Assembly: GCA_020692325.1 (NCBI GenBank)
Contig: JAIMKR010000001.1
Coordinates: 114,704 to 178,703, forward strand
Direction of reading: 5' to 3'
Source: Desulfocurvus sp.
GTDB lineage: Bacteria > Desulfobacterota > Desulfovibrionia > Desulfovibrionales > Desulfovibrionaceae
DNA length: 64,000 nucleotides
Positions 17,488 through 31,576 of the stretch are shown in pieces (position 1 is the first letter of the stretch; every line of letters starts with the position of its first letter). The translations under genes and the position numbers were made by a program. The notes beneath the pieces are model-generated. The model made no database searches. It saw only the letters and a program-made list of their open reading frames with translations, and had not been told where the DNA came from.

Positions 17488-19308
17488 GTGCTTTTTCCCT
17501 CCCCGGGCTATGAGGCGCGCATGAGCAGCAAAGCACCCTCCTCCGCCTCGGCCCCCGTCACACCCGTCGCCCCCATCGTCAAAATCGCGGCTCCCGGCGA
17601 CGCCGACCTGCGTCTCGACCAGTTCTGGGCGCGCGAGTGCGCGGACCTCGGCGTTTCGCGCGAGCGCCTCAAGGACTGGATCCGCGCCGGGCTCGCCCGC
17701 GTCGATGGCAAGACCTGCGCCAAGCCAAACCTCCGCCTGGAGGGCTGCGAACGGCTGGAGCTGGACGCCCCGGACCTCTCCGGCAAGGGCTTGCCCCTGC
17801 CCGAGGACGCGCCGCTGACGATCCTTCATCGCGACGCCTGCCTCGCCGTGGTCTGCAAGCCCGCCGGACTCACCACGCACCCCGCCCCGGCCCAGCCGGA
17901 CGGCACACTGGTCAACCGCCTGCTGCACCACTTTCCCGAGCTCGCGCCGGAAGTCTCCGGCATGACGGGCGAGCGCCCGGGCATCGTCCACCGGCTGGAC
18001 AAGGACACCAGCGGAGTCATGCTCGTGGCCCTCACCGAGGCCGCGCGCCTGAGACTGGCGGGGGACTTCGCCGCCCGGCGCGTGCGCAAGACCTATCTGG
18101 CCATCGTGCATGGCAAACCCAAGGGCGATGAGAGCGGCCGCTTCGGCCCGGACGCAGGCTACATCGACCTGCCCATCGGCCGGCACCCATCCATTCGCAC
18201 CAAGATGGCCGTGCTGCGAAAGGGTGGACGCGCGGCGCGCTCCAGCTGGCGCAGACTGTGGACCGACCGCCTGGAGCGGGCCAGCCTCGTGGCCGTGGAT
18301 TTGCACACCGGCCGCACGCACCAGATCCGCGTGCACATGGCGCACCTGGGGCACCCGCTCGTGGGCGATCCAGTGTACGGTCCAACGCAGCACGCCCGCT
18401 GGCTGAGTCAGGCCGGGCCGCTCGCAGGCCTCGCGCCCCGGCAGATGCTCCACGCCTTCCGCCTGAACTTCACGCATCCCGAAACCGGTGAGGACATGAC
18501 CTTCCGTCAGGACCCGCCGGAGGACTTCCAAACGCTTTTGCGCGCGCTTTCCGCCGACTGTCAGCGCGTGGCCGTGACGGGGATGCCCGGCTGCGGCAAG
18601 TCCGCCCTCACGCGCGCACTGGCCGCCACGCCCGCCGCGCCGCCGGTCTTCAGCGCCGACGCCTGCGTGACCGGGCTCTATGCCCCCGGCGGCGGCGGCG
18701 CGCAGATGCTGGCCCGCTGCCTGGGCCGGGACATCCTGCTGCCGGACGGCGGTGTGGACAAGAAGCGCCTGCTGGCCCTCATGCTGGAACGCCCGCAGGC
18801 GCGACGTGAGGTGGAGGACGCGATACACCCCATGGTGCACGCCGCGCTCGATGACTTCTGGGCGGCCAATGGCGCTGTCCCCTTCGCAGTGGCCGAAATT
18901 CCGCTCTTCTTCGAATCCGGTTACGGCGGCGGGAGCAGGCGTCCACGCCAGGCAGACGTGGTGGTGGGCGTACGCTGTCCCGAGGCGCTACGCCACGGCC
19001 AACTCCGCGAGAACCGGGGCCTGCCGCCGGAGGTTCTCGCGGCCTTCGAGTCCTGGCAGTGGCCGGAGGAACGCAAACTGGCCGGCTGCGACATCGTGGT
19101 GGAGAACGCGGGAAGTCTCGCGGAGCTGACCCACGCGGCGGAAGGACTGCTGGAGCAACTGTCCGCGTTGCGCTCGCGGCGTCTGGCCGCCTTCGAAACG
19201 CGGCTGGCCACCGTCCTGGGCGAAGTGGCGAAGCGCGGCGCGGTGCCGGACAGCCCCGGCTTCGGCCCGGAAACGGACAACGACGATTGGGAGGACGACG
19301 AGGCGTGA
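17488..19308 (+). CDS. Fusion: RluD-family pseudouridine synthase + dephospho-CoA kinase (CoaE)
   Basis: RluD motif IVHRLDKDTSGVMLVAL and GRTHQIRVHMAHLGHPLVGDP followed by CoaE GMPGCGKSALTRAL...AEIPLFFESG; start may be at the internal ATG 17521. Confidence 0.9.
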   Translation: MLFPSPGYEARMSSKAPSSASAPVTPVAPIVKIAAPGDADLRLDQFWARECADLGVSRERLKDWIRAGLARVDGKTCAKPNLRLEGCERLELDAPDLSGKGLPLPEDAPLTILHRDACLAVVCKPAGLTTHPAPAQPDGTLVNRLLHHFPELAPEVSGMTGERPGIVHRLDKDTSGVMLVALTEAARLRLAGDFAARRVRKTYLAIVHGKPKGDESGRFGPDAGYIDLPIGRHPSIRTKMAVLRKGGRAARSSWRRLWTDRLERASLVAVDLHTGRTHQIRVHMAHLGHPLVGDPVYGPTQHARWLSQAGPLAGLAPRQMLHAFRLNFTHPETGEDMTFRQDPPEDFQTLLRALSADCQRVAVTGMPGCGKSALTRALAATPAAPPVFSADACVTGLYAPGGGGAQMLARCLGRDILLPDGGVDKKRLLALMLERPQARREVEDAIHPMVHAALDDFWAANGAVPFAVAEIPLFFESGYGGGSRRPRQADVVVGVRCPEALRHGQLRENRGLPPEVLAAFESWQWPEERKLAGCDIVVENAGSLAELTHAAEGLLEQLSALRSRRLAAFETRLATVLGEVAKRGAVPDSPGFGPETDNDDWEDDEA

Positions 19309-20021
19309 TCCCGCTCAAGGATGACACCCCGCGCGTGCACAAGCCCGTGGCCGTCACGCTGATCATCCTGGCCAACGTGGTCCTGCAATACGCAACCGGC
19401 TCGCTGCCGTCCTACGCGCACGAGGCGGTGCTGCGCCTGCTGGGCGTGGTGCCCGCCCGCTATTTCCTCCCAGGCTGGGCGGAGGTGTCCGGTTTTCCCC
19501 CCATGGGCGCGTTGCCGTTCTTCTCGTACATGTTCCTGCACGCGGGCTGGTGGCATCTCATCATGAACATGTGGATGCTCTGGATCTTCGGCGACAACAT
19601 CGAGGACGTGATGGGGCCCTGGCGCTTCCTGGCCTTCTACGTGCTGTGCGGACTGGCCGCGCTGGCCCTGCACATGTTCTTCAACCTCACGGAGAGCCAG
19701 CCCATCATCGGGGCCAGCGGGGCCATCGCCGGCGTGCTCGGCGCCTACGTCACCCTCTACCCGCACGGTCGTGTGCTCACGCTCATCCCCATCCTCATCT
19801 TTCCGTGGTTCGTGCGGCTGCCGGCCTGGCTCTTTCTGGGCTTCTGGTTCGCCACGCAGGTGCTCTCAGGCCTGTACAGCCTGGGCGGCCACACGGCGGG
19901 CATCGCCTGGTGGGCGCACGTGGGCGGATTCCTGGCCGGCATGATCCTCGTGCGCCTGTTCATGCGGCCGGAGCGCTGCCTCTACTGCGAGTACAAGGGG
20001 CCGAATTTCCGATTCAGCTAG
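19305..20021 (+). CDS. Rhomboid family intramembrane serine protease
   Basis: FLHAGWWHLIMNMWMLWIFG, GASGAIAGVLG, AHVGGF; GTGA overlap. Confidence 0.93.
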   Translation: MIPLKDDTPRVHKPVAVTLIILANVVLQYATGSLPSYAHEAVLRLLGVVPARYFLPGWAEVSGFPPMGALPFFSYMFLHAGWWHLIMNMWMLWIFGDNIEDVMGPWRFLAFYVLCGLAALALHMFFNLTESQPIIGASGAIAGVLGAYVTLYPHGRVLTLIPILIFPWFVRLPAWLFLGFWFATQVLSGLYSLGGHTAGIAWWAHVGGFLAGMILVRLFMRPERCLYCEYKGPNFRFS

Positions 20022-20033
20022 GCCCTCCTCCGG

Positions 20034-20486
20034 TCACGCGTCCAGTTGCGAGGTGCAGTGCGGGCAACGCACGGCCTTGACGCTGATGGCGCTGGCGCAG
20101 AACGGACAATCCCGCGTGGTCGGGGCCGGCGTCTCCTTCCTCTGCATGTCCCGCACGCGGTTCACCGTGCGCACCACGAGAAATATCGCCAGGGACACAA
20201 TGAGGAAATTGATGATCGTGTTGGCGAAAAGCCCCAGGTTCAGCGTCACCGCGCCGGCCTTCTTGGCCTCGGCCAGAGCCACGTAGGGACCGGGCGTCGC
20301 GCCGTCGCGCAAGGTGACGTAGAGGTTGGAGAAGTCCACGCGGCCGAGCAGCAGGCCAAGGGGCGGCATGAGCACGTCGTCCACCAACGATTTGACGATG
20401 CCGCCGAAGGACGCGCCGACCACGATGCCGACGGCCATGTCCACCACGTTGCCGCGCATAATGAATTCTTTGAAATCATTAAACAT
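20034..20486 (-). CDS. mscL: Large-conductance mechanosensitive channel MscL with C-terminal zinc-ribbon-like Cys4
   Basis: FKEFIMRGNVVDMAVGIVVGASFGGIVKSLV; tail CPFC...CPHC. Confidence 0.95.
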   Translation of the reverse strand: MFNDFKEFIMRGNVVDMAVGIVVGASFGGIVKSLVDDVLMPPLGLLLGRVDFSNLYVTLRDGATPGPYVALAEAKKAGAVTLNLGLFANTIINFLIVSLAIFLVVRTVNRVRDMQRKETPAPTTRDCPFCASAISVKAVRCPHCTSQLDA

Positions 20487-20743
20487 AAGTCCTCCTTATT
20501 CCGCTCCTCGCTGCGGAGTTGCGTTCATCCTTGGACATGCTACATGTCGCGGCGAATCGTCAACTCCCCAGGGGGGCCCATGCGTTTTCACAGCGACCCC
20601 GGCGCAATGCCACGCCAGCGCCTCCGCCGCACCGACGTTCGGACAGCGCGGACCGGAGGCTTCGGCCACTTCTCCCCGCTCCCCCGCCCGTCCCGAAGCG
20701 TGAGCCGCGCCCCCTGGTTCTCCAGCCTCCCCGGGAATCCGGC

Positions 20744-21385
20744 GTGAGCATGACCGCCCTCGGCGCGGCCGCCAACGGCGCGGCCCTCGGTCTCTCGGCC
20801 GGACTCTCGCCCGGCCCCCTGCTGGCGCTCGTCATCGCTCAGACCCTGGCCTATTCCGTACGCGAGGGCGTCAAAATCGCCGCCGCGCCGCTCATGTCCG
20901 ACGCGCCCATCGTGCTGGCCGCCCTGGCCCTCACGGGACTGCTCGCCGGGCATCCCCTGCCGCTGGGGCTGCTGACCCTGTGCGGCGCGGCGTACCTCGG
21001 CTGGTGCGGGCTGGAGAGCCTGCGCTTCCGCCCCGGCGCGGACGGGGGCGAACAGACCACGCGACCGCGCTCCGTGCGCAAGGGCGTGCTGGCCAACTTT
21101 CTCAATCCCAGCCCGTACCTGTTCTGGGGCGGCGTGGGCGCGCCGCTGCTCACCCGCTATTGGACAGCCGGCGGCGGCGCGGCTCCGGCGTTCCTGGCCG
21201 GGTTCTACGCCTGCCTCGTGGGCGCGAAGGTGTTGGTGGCCTGGATTTCCGGCCGCGTGGGACCGGTGGTGGGCGGCCCGGCGTACCGGGTCGTCATGCG
21301 GCTGCTGGGCGTGGGGCTCGTCGCCTACGCCGGCTGGTTCGCATGGGAGGGCTGGCTCCTCATCGCCGTGGGCAAGACGGACTAG
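20744..21385 (+). CDS. LysE-family translocator
   Basis: LSAGLSPGPLLALVIAQTL, NFLNPSPYLFW. Confidence 0.85.
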   Translation: MSMTALGAAANGAALGLSAGLSPGPLLALVIAQTLAYSVREGVKIAAAPLMSDAPIVLAALALTGLLAGHPLPLGLLTLCGAAYLGWCGLESLRFRPGADGGEQTTRPRSVRKGVLANFLNPSPYLFWGGVGAPLLTRYWTAGGGAAPAFLAGFYACLVGAKVLVAWISGRVGPVVGGPAYRVVMRLLGVGLVAYAGWFAWEGWLLIAVGKTD

Positions 21386-23211
21386 ACTTGCGGATTCCCC
21401 GCGTAATGCTCGCCGCCGGGCATGCGCTCGCACTCGCGGAACACGCGCGTGTGGCAACAGGCGCAGCGTTCGGGATCGAGCCGGGGCACCATGCGCGCGA
21501 TGGCCTGGGACTCCGATTCGAAAATATGCTCCACGCCGAGCCGGTGCAGGCACATGCCACGCTCCAACACCTCCCGCACCTCGGTTTTGAGCGCGCACAG
21601 ACAGAGATCGCGGCCGGACAACTTGAGGTTCTGCGCCTCGCTGGCGAGCATGTGGCAGCCGCTGGCGTCCACGAAGTTGATGCCGCCGCCCACGATGAGG
21701 AGGTGGCACTGTTCGGGCGAGACGTCCATGATGCGGTGCAGATCCTCGGAAATGTGCGTCACCGCGCCGAAGAAGATGCTGCCGTCCAGGCGCAGGATCT
21801 TGAGCTGCGGGCACTCGGGCAGACTCTTGCGGCGCAGGTTCACCAACGGTCGGCGCAGGTTGTCGGGATCGGGCGCGAGCACCTGGAAACGCGGATGCGA
21901 AGTGCGCCGCAGGTAGGCCAGCAGCGAGAGGATGACCCCGCTGAAGATGGCGAACTCCATCTGCAGAAACAGCGTGGCCAGAAAAGTCGCCAGCAGGATG
22001 CCCGCCTCGTTCCTATCCGTGCGGATGACGCCAGCGATGCCACGCACGTCCACGAGATTCGCCGCCACGATGAGGATGACCCCGGCCATGGCCGCCACGG
22101 GAAGGTAGGCCGAGAGCGGCGCGACCAACAGCACGATGACCGCCAGCGCCACGGCCGAGGACACCGCCGCCAGCGGCGTCTTCGCGCCGGACTCGTAATT
22201 CAGCCCCGTGCGCGTGAACGACCCCGAGGTGGGATAGGCCGAGAAGAAGCTGCCCAGAATGTTCGAAAGGCCCTGGCCGACGAACTCCTGCGAGTTGTCG
22301 ATGAGCTGCTGCGAGCGCACGGCCACGGCCCGGGCGATGGACACCGCCTCGGCCAGACCGAGCATGGCCACGGCCACCGCGCCGGGGAACAGCCGGCGGA
22401 TGTCCTCCAACGAAAAAGACGGCAACGACAGCGGCGGCAGCGCTGCCGGCAACGCGCCCACCATGGCCACGCCACGCGCCTGCCCGCCGATGGCCAGGCA
22501 GAACAGCCCGCCCGCCACCATGGCGATCAGCTGCGAGGGGGCCTTGGGCCAGAAGCGCTTGACGGCGATGGCGAAGAGCATGGTGACCAGCGCGGTGGCC
22601 AGCGTGTGCGGATGCGCCTGGGGCAATGCGCGCAAAAGCTCGCTCCAGGTGTCCAGGAAAACCGCGCCGTGCGTGAGGTGCAGGCCGAAGAACGCGCCGA
22701 GCTGGCTCGTTATGATGAGCACGGCCGCGCCGGCCATGTAGCCGGTGAGCACGGAGTAGGACACGAAGTTCACCACAGCGCCGAAGCGCAGCATTCCCAG
22801 CCCGAACTTGATGCACCCAGCCAGCAACGCCAGCGTGAGCGATAGCCGGATGTACTCCGGCGAGTATGGCGCGGCGAAATTGGCCAGCGTGGCGAAAAGC
22901 AGCAGCGAAACCGTCGTGGTCGGCCCGGAGACGAGGTGGTGCGAGGAGCCGAACAGCGCCGCGACGACGACGGGGGCCATGGCGGCGTAAAGGCCGTACT
23001 CCGGTGGCAAGCCGGCGATGGCTGCGAAGGCCACGCCCTGCGGCAGAACGATGACCGCGCCGGTTATCCCGGCCCAGAGATCGGATTTGAGGCTACGGCG
23101 ATTCACCAGCGGCAGCCAGGACAGCATGGGCAAAAGACGCGGCGCGAGGCGGCGGGCCCTCCCCCAGGCCGTCTCCGACCGCGGCTGTTCACATTGGGAC
23201 GATGGCGTCAT
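21382..23211 (-). CDS. SulP/SLC26 family anion transporter with STAS domain
   Basis: DLWAGITGAVIVLPQGVAFAAIAGLPPEYGLYAAM; STAS NFVDASGCHML; start reassigned from 23337 to ATG 23211. Confidence 0.9.
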   Translation of the reverse strand: MTPSSQCEQPRSETAWGRARRLAPRLLPMLSWLPLVNRRSLKSDLWAGITGAVIVLPQGVAFAAIAGLPPEYGLYAAMAPVVVAALFGSSHHLVSGPTTTVSLLLFATLANFAAPYSPEYIRLSLTLALLAGCIKFGLGMLRFGAVVNFVSYSVLTGYMAGAAVLIITSQLGAFFGLHLTHGAVFLDTWSELLRALPQAHPHTLATALVTMLFAIAVKRFWPKAPSQLIAMVAGGLFCLAIGGQARGVAMVGALPAALPPLSLPSFSLEDIRRLFPGAVAVAMLGLAEAVSIARAVAVRSQQLIDNSQEFVGQGLSNILGSFFSAYPTSGSFTRTGLNYESGAKTPLAAVSSAVALAVIVLLVAPLSAYLPVAAMAGVILIVAANLVDVRGIAGVIRTDRNEAGILLATFLATLFLQMEFAIFSGVILSLLAYLRRTSHPRFQVLAPDPDNLRRPLVNLRRKSLPECPQLKILRLDGSIFFGAVTHISEDLHRIMDVSPEQCHLLIVGGGINFVDASGCHMLASEAQNLKLSGRDLCLCALKTEVREVLERGMCLHRLGVEHIFESESQAIARMVPRLDPERCACCHTRVFRECERMPGGEHYAGNPQV

Positions 23212-23298
23212 GGCATATTTCCGGAAATGGTTCCTTTTCCCATCATGGTTCATTCTGTAACGCGAAACGGCGTTCCCCACCAGTGTAAATACGCCTGA

Positions 23299-27234
<3,936 letters not shown>

Positions 27235-27255
27235 CCCGCAGGCCATTGTCAATCC

Positions 27256-27286
27256 AAGGCCCCGGAGCAATCCGGGGCCTTTTTTT
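27256..27286 (+). terminator. Rho-independent terminator of por
   Basis: AAGGCCCCGGAGCAATCCGGGGCCTTTTTTT. Confidence 0.95.
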
Positions 27287-27341
27287 ATGCACAGGGGGGG
27301 GCCTGCGCCGCGTGAACTTCGGACGAGGGGGGAGAGACATA

Positions 27342-27474
27342 TCAGGGGCGCTGCCCCTGAGAACCCCGCCAACGGGCATTCGCCCTTTGGAATCCCTCAT
27401 TCGCGGATGTTCTCCCCCGCGAAGCCGGCGGGAAACATCCGCAACCGATGCGGACTCATCCTGCGTCGATGGCG
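27342..27474 (+). repeat. Dispersed structured intergenic repeat, copy 1 (three hairpins)
   Basis: Aligns with reverse complement of 48494..48627; shared TCCCTCATTCGCGGA and AAGCCGGCGG. Confidence 0.8.
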
Positions 27475-27738
27475 GCGGAAGTTTTTGAAAATTCTTGTGT
27501 CGGCGGAACAGTCCAGACGGCAAACACCGTTCGGGTTGTTCTGGGGGCACAATGACTCAAAGGGGAAAGGGACAAGACCAAACCTGACGACACACCCGAC
27601 GTACAACCTCGGAGCCCTGGCCCGTCCGTGTCACCGATAAAAGCCTTTGGAAGGGGGGAACGGGGGGAGAACCGTTCCAGCGGAAAGTTTTCCCCCCGAT
27701 TCGCTTCACTTCGTCACGCGGGCCTTCGCCACACCGAC

Positions 27739-27767
27739 AAAAAAAAGGGGGGGATCGCTCCCCCCCT
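27739..27767 (-). terminator. Rho-independent terminator of the MCP gene
   Basis: Minus strand GGGGGGAGCGATCCCCCCCTTTTTTTT. Confidence 0.92.
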
Positions 27768-27797
27768 ATGATTTACCGATGCCGTACGCGAGGACGG

Positions 27798-29822
27798 CTA
27801 AGCCTTGAGATCGACGATGAGCTGCCGCAGGTTGGCGGCCATGTGGGCGAGTTCGCCGATGGCGGCGACTGACTGGCTCATGCCCTCGGCAGTCTCGGAG
27901 GCGACGCGGTTGACCTCCTCGATGGCGGCGCTGATCTTCTCGGACACGCCGGACTGCTCCTCGGCGGCGGCGGCGATGCCCTGCACCTGTTCGGCGTTGG
28001 TCTTGGAGATGCCGACGATTTCGCCGAGGGCCTGGGCGGACGCGGTGGCGTGCGTGGTGGCGTCGCCGATGGCCTGAACGGCGAGGTTCATGCTCTCGAT
28101 GTTCTTCCGGCTGGTTTCCTGGATGGCGCTGATGTTCGCGCCGACTTCCTTGGTGGCGCCCATGGTCTTTTCGGCGAGCTTTCGCACCTCGTCGGCCACG
28201 ACGGCGAAGCCCCGACCGGCCTCGCCGGCGCGGGCCGCCTCGATGGCGGCGTTGAGGGCCAGCAGGTTCGTCTGGTCGGCTATGTCGTTGATGACGTTCA
28301 TGACCTGACCGATGGCCTCGGCCTGCTTGGCCAGCTGTTCCATGTTGCTGGTGAGCTGGCCGGAGATGTCGTTGACGTGCTGAATGGCCTGCTGGGCGCG
28401 GCCGACGACCTCGGAGCCGCTGGTGGCCTGCGTCTTGGCCGCATCGGCGGCGGAGGCGACGTCTCCCGCCTTGTGGGCCACGGAGAGCACGGAGGAGTTC
28501 ATCTGCTCCATGGCGCTGGCGGTCTCGGCCACGCGATCGCGTTGCAGGTCCATGCCCTTGCTCATCACTTCGACCTGGGCTGAGAGCTCCTCGGAGCTGG
28601 AGGTGATGCGCTCGACGATTTCCTCAAGCTTGGTGGCTGCGTCGAGCATTCCCTGGCGCTTGGCATGCTCGGCCTGCTGCTTTGCCTCCAGAGCCTCCCG
28701 TGTGGCGGCCTCGGCCTCCCGGGCCTTGGCGTCCGCCGCCTGGGTGCTGGCCTCGGCCTCGGCGATCTTGACCTTGAGGTTGGCGCTCATGGTGCGCAGG
28801 CTCTCAGCGAGGGTGTGGGTCTCATCGGTCGTATGCACGCGCAGTTCGCCGTCGAGGTCGCCATTGGCCACCCGGTTGGCGAAGCCGATGGTGAGCAGGA
28901 TGGGCCGCACGAGGGCCTTGGAGAAGAAGTAGCCGAAGATGATCATGGCGAGACCGACGACCATGGTGGCGATGAAGCTCGAAAAATGGGTTTCGCTAAG
29001 CACATGCTCGATGAACTCTCGGGGCTGCCCGATGAAGAACATGCCGGCGTTCTTGCCGTTCACGTCCACGATGGGCCAGTAGGCGGTGTTGTAGTCCTTG
29101 CCGAGGATGACGTTGTGGCCGAGAAAGCGCTGGCCTTTCTGCAGCACGGTCTCAATGACCGCCGGGTTGTCCATCTTGGTGCCGACGGCACGCTTGCCCT
29201 CCTTGAGGAGGGTGGTGGAGATACGCGTATCACCCTGAAAGATCGTGCATTCCAGAGCAAGATTCTTCTTGACCTGATCGACGAAGCGATCACTGGAAAG
29301 GGTGAAGCCGGGGGTGATGACGCCGACGATCTCGTCGCCCTTCTTGACCGGATAGCCGGAGCGCAGGGAGAACTTCACCACGGTGCCGGACTCGACGCCG
29401 ACGGTGATTTCTCCCTTGAGGGCCTTTTGGACGTTGATCTGCTTGAGCACGCTGTCGCCGACCTTGGACGAGTGCCCGCGGGCGATGGCCGTTCCCTGCT
29501 TGTCGGAGATGGTGATGGACTCCAGTCCCGTTTGCTGCATGACCTGCCTGGAGTAATTCTGCAGCCAGGGAGTGTCACCCGCAGCCACGTGACTGATGAC
29601 ATCCGGGTTGGTGGCCATGAAATACGCGGTGGCGATGAGGTTTTTCTTCTGCGCCTCGAACTGGCTGGCCACCAGATCGGCACTGGTGCCGACCTCCTTG
29701 ATGTTCTGCTCGTCGAGCGACTTGGAAAGGAAATGGCGATTGGCGATGAAGTTTCCGCCGCCCACGAGGAGCACGGAGATGAAGACAAGGCCGGTGATTT
29801 TGGTCAACAAATTTGCGCGCAT
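27798..29822 (-). CDS. Methyl-accepting chemotaxis protein (periplasmic sensor, HAMP, MCP signal domain)
   Basis: Conserved hairpin tip [44 protein letters not shown]. Confidence 0.96.
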   Translation of the reverse strand: MRANLLTKITGLVFISVLLVGGGNFIANRHFLSKSLDEQNIKEVGTSADLVASQFEAQKKNLIATAYFMATNPDVISHVAAGDTPWLQNYSRQVMQQTGLESITISDKQGTAIARGHSSKVGDSVLKQINVQKALKGEITVGVESGTVVKFSLRSGYPVKKGDEIVGVITPGFTLSSDRFVDQVKKNLALECTIFQGDTRISTTLLKEGKRAVGTKMDNPAVIETVLQKGQRFLGHNVILGKDYNTAYWPIVDVNGKNAGMFFIGQPREFIEHVLSETHFSSFIATMVVGLAMIIFGYFFSKALVRPILLTIGFANRVANGDLDGELRVHTTDETHTLAESLRTMSANLKVKIAEAEASTQAADAKAREAEAATREALEAKQQAEHAKRQGMLDAATKLEEIVERITSSSEELSAQVEVMSKGMDLQRDRVAETASAMEQMNSSVLSVAHKAGDVASAADAAKTQATSGSEVVGRAQQAIQHVNDISGQLTSNMEQLAKQAEAIGQVMNVINDIADQTNLLALNAAIEAARAGEAGRGFAVVADEVRKLAEKTMGATKEVGANISAIQETSRKNIESMNLAVQAIGDATTHATASAQALGEIVGISKTNAEQVQGIAAAAEEQSGVSEKISAAIEEVNRVASETAEGMSQSVAAIGELAHMAANLRQLIVDLKA

Positions 29823-30119
29823 GAATCCTCCCCACCTGAAGGGACGGACACGACGTCCGCCGTAAGCCGCCGCCTAAGTCCCGTCCGCCGCCGGCGGAAA
29901 CGCGAGCCATTGAGTGTAACGCCTACACAGCATGAGCACCGCGCCAATGACGGTTTATGTCCTTATCGGTACAACTATCCCAAAACAATAGGAAAGGAAA
30001 CACGCCGATGCGGGACTGCTCCAAATTAAGTAGTGATTTTTTTCACACGCAGCAAGTGGGAACAGCAAGAACGTGCCGCCGAAGGCCCGACACGAGGGAG
30101 GACGGAATCCGCCCGGTAC

Positions 30120-31553
30120 TTACTCATCCTGGTCTTTACCGGGAATCTGGATATTATATTTTTTGATTTTGTAATGAATGGCCCGGCGGCTGATGCCGAG
30201 CAGGTCCGCGGCGTTCTTCTTGACCCAGGCCGAGCGCTCCAGCGCGCGGATGATGGTCTGATGCTCGTTTTCCTCCAACGAGAGCGGATCGGCGCCGGCG
30301 AGTGGGGCCGGGGCGACGGGGGCCGGGGCGGGAACGGCCGGTTCCGGCATAATGTCCTGGGGGCACTCCAGCTGAATGTTGTGGGGCTCGAGCACGGAAC
30401 CGCTGCAGAACACCACGCCGCCCTCGAGCGCGTGCTTGAGTTCGCGCACGTTGCCCGGCCAGCTATGGGCCATGAGCATCTTGAGCGTTTCGGGCGCGAC
30501 GGAAACCTTGGACCGATGTTGTTCGACGCAGATGGTTTCGAGGAAGCGCTCGGTCAAAAGCGGAATGTCCTCCTTGCGCTCGCGCAGGGGGGGCACGTGC
30601 AGGGTCACGACTTTGAGACGGAAATAGAGATCCTCACGAAACTCGCCTTTTTTGACCAGCGCGGACAGATCGGCGTTGGTGGCGGCGATGACGCGGCAAT
30701 TGACGGGGATGGCGCGGGTGTCGCCCACGCGGCGCAGGGTGCGCTCCTGCAGAAAGCGCAACAGGCGCGTCTGCATTTCCGGGCTGATGTTGCCGATCTC
30801 GTCGAGGAACAGGGTTCCTCCATCGGCCTCCTCCATGAGTCCCTTCTTGTCGCGCACGGCATGGGTGAAGGCCCCCTTGACGTGGCCGAAAAGTTCGCTT
30901 TCCAGCAGCGTGGGCTGGGTGGAGCCACAGTCCACGATGACGAAGGGCCCCTTGGCGCGCGGAGAAAAATCGTGCAGCGCGCGGGCGACCATTTCCTTGC
31001 CGGTGCCGGATTCGCCAAGGATGAGCACGTTCACGTCCGTGGGGGCCACGCGCTCCAGAATGCCGTAGAAACCTCGCATGTTCTGGCTTTTGCCGCCCCA
31101 AATGACATCGGCGACGCTTTTGCCGCCGGCCTTGCCATTTGGCGCGCGCTTGGGCGTCTGCTCCTCCACGCGGCCCAGCAGCGTGGCGATTTTCTGCAGC
31201 AGCTGGTGACCGTCGAAGGGTTTGGTCAGGTAGTCCGCCGCGCCGGAGCGGATGGTGGAGACGGCGTCGGGGATGGAACCATAGGCCGTGAGCAGAATGA
31301 CGGGGATGTGCGGCCATTGCACCAGGATTTCGTGCAGCAGCCCCACGCCACCCATGCCGGGCATCTTCACGTCGGAGACGACGAGGTCCACGGGGTGCTT
31401 GGCCAGCAGCTCCACGGCCTCCTCCGCGCTCCTGGCGGTGAGGGTCTTGTAATGGGCGAAGGAGAGCCGCGCCTCCAACACCTGCAGAATGTTCTTGTCG
31501 TCGTCCACCACGAGAATGGTGGCGACGCGTTTCGCGCTCGGGGGGGTATCCAT
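30120..31553 (-). CDS. Sigma54-dependent response regulator (REC-AAA+-HTH), GAFTHA variant
   Basis: VVDDDKNIL receiver, GESGTGKEMVARAL, ESELFGHVKGAFTHA, C-terminal Fis-type HTH. Confidence 0.95.
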   Translation of the reverse strand: MDTPPSAKRVATILVVDDDKNILQVLEARLSFAHYKTLTARSAEEAVELLAKHPVDLVVSDVKMPGMGGVGLLHEILVQWPHIPVILLTAYGSIPDAVSTIRSGAADYLTKPFDGHQLLQKIATLLGRVEEQTPKRAPNGKAGGKSVADVIWGGKSQNMRGFYGILERVAPTDVNVLILGESGTGKEMVARALHDFSPRAKGPFVIVDCGSTQPTLLESELFGHVKGAFTHAVRDKKGLMEEADGGTLFLDEIGNISPEMQTRLLRFLQERTLRRVGDTRAIPVNCRVIAATNADLSALVKKGEFREDLYFRLKVVTLHVPPLRERKEDIPLLTERFLETICVEQHRSKVSVAPETLKMLMAHSWPGNVRELKHALEGGVVFCSGSVLEPHNIQLECPQDIMPEPAVPAPAPVAPAPLAGADPLSLEENEHQTIIRALERSAWVKKNAADLLGISRRAIHYKIKKYNIQIPGKDQDE

Positions 31554-31576
31554 GGCGATGCTCGATGGGAGCCCGG

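Noticed and set aside
29963-29990. Possible sigma28 promoter (ACCGATAA on minus strand) for the MCP gene
   Set aside because: The -10-like box fits but the -35 region does not match TAAA; too weak to call.
29957-30166. 69-aa ORF between MCP and RR
   Set aside because: No protein-like features and overlaps the RR gene end.
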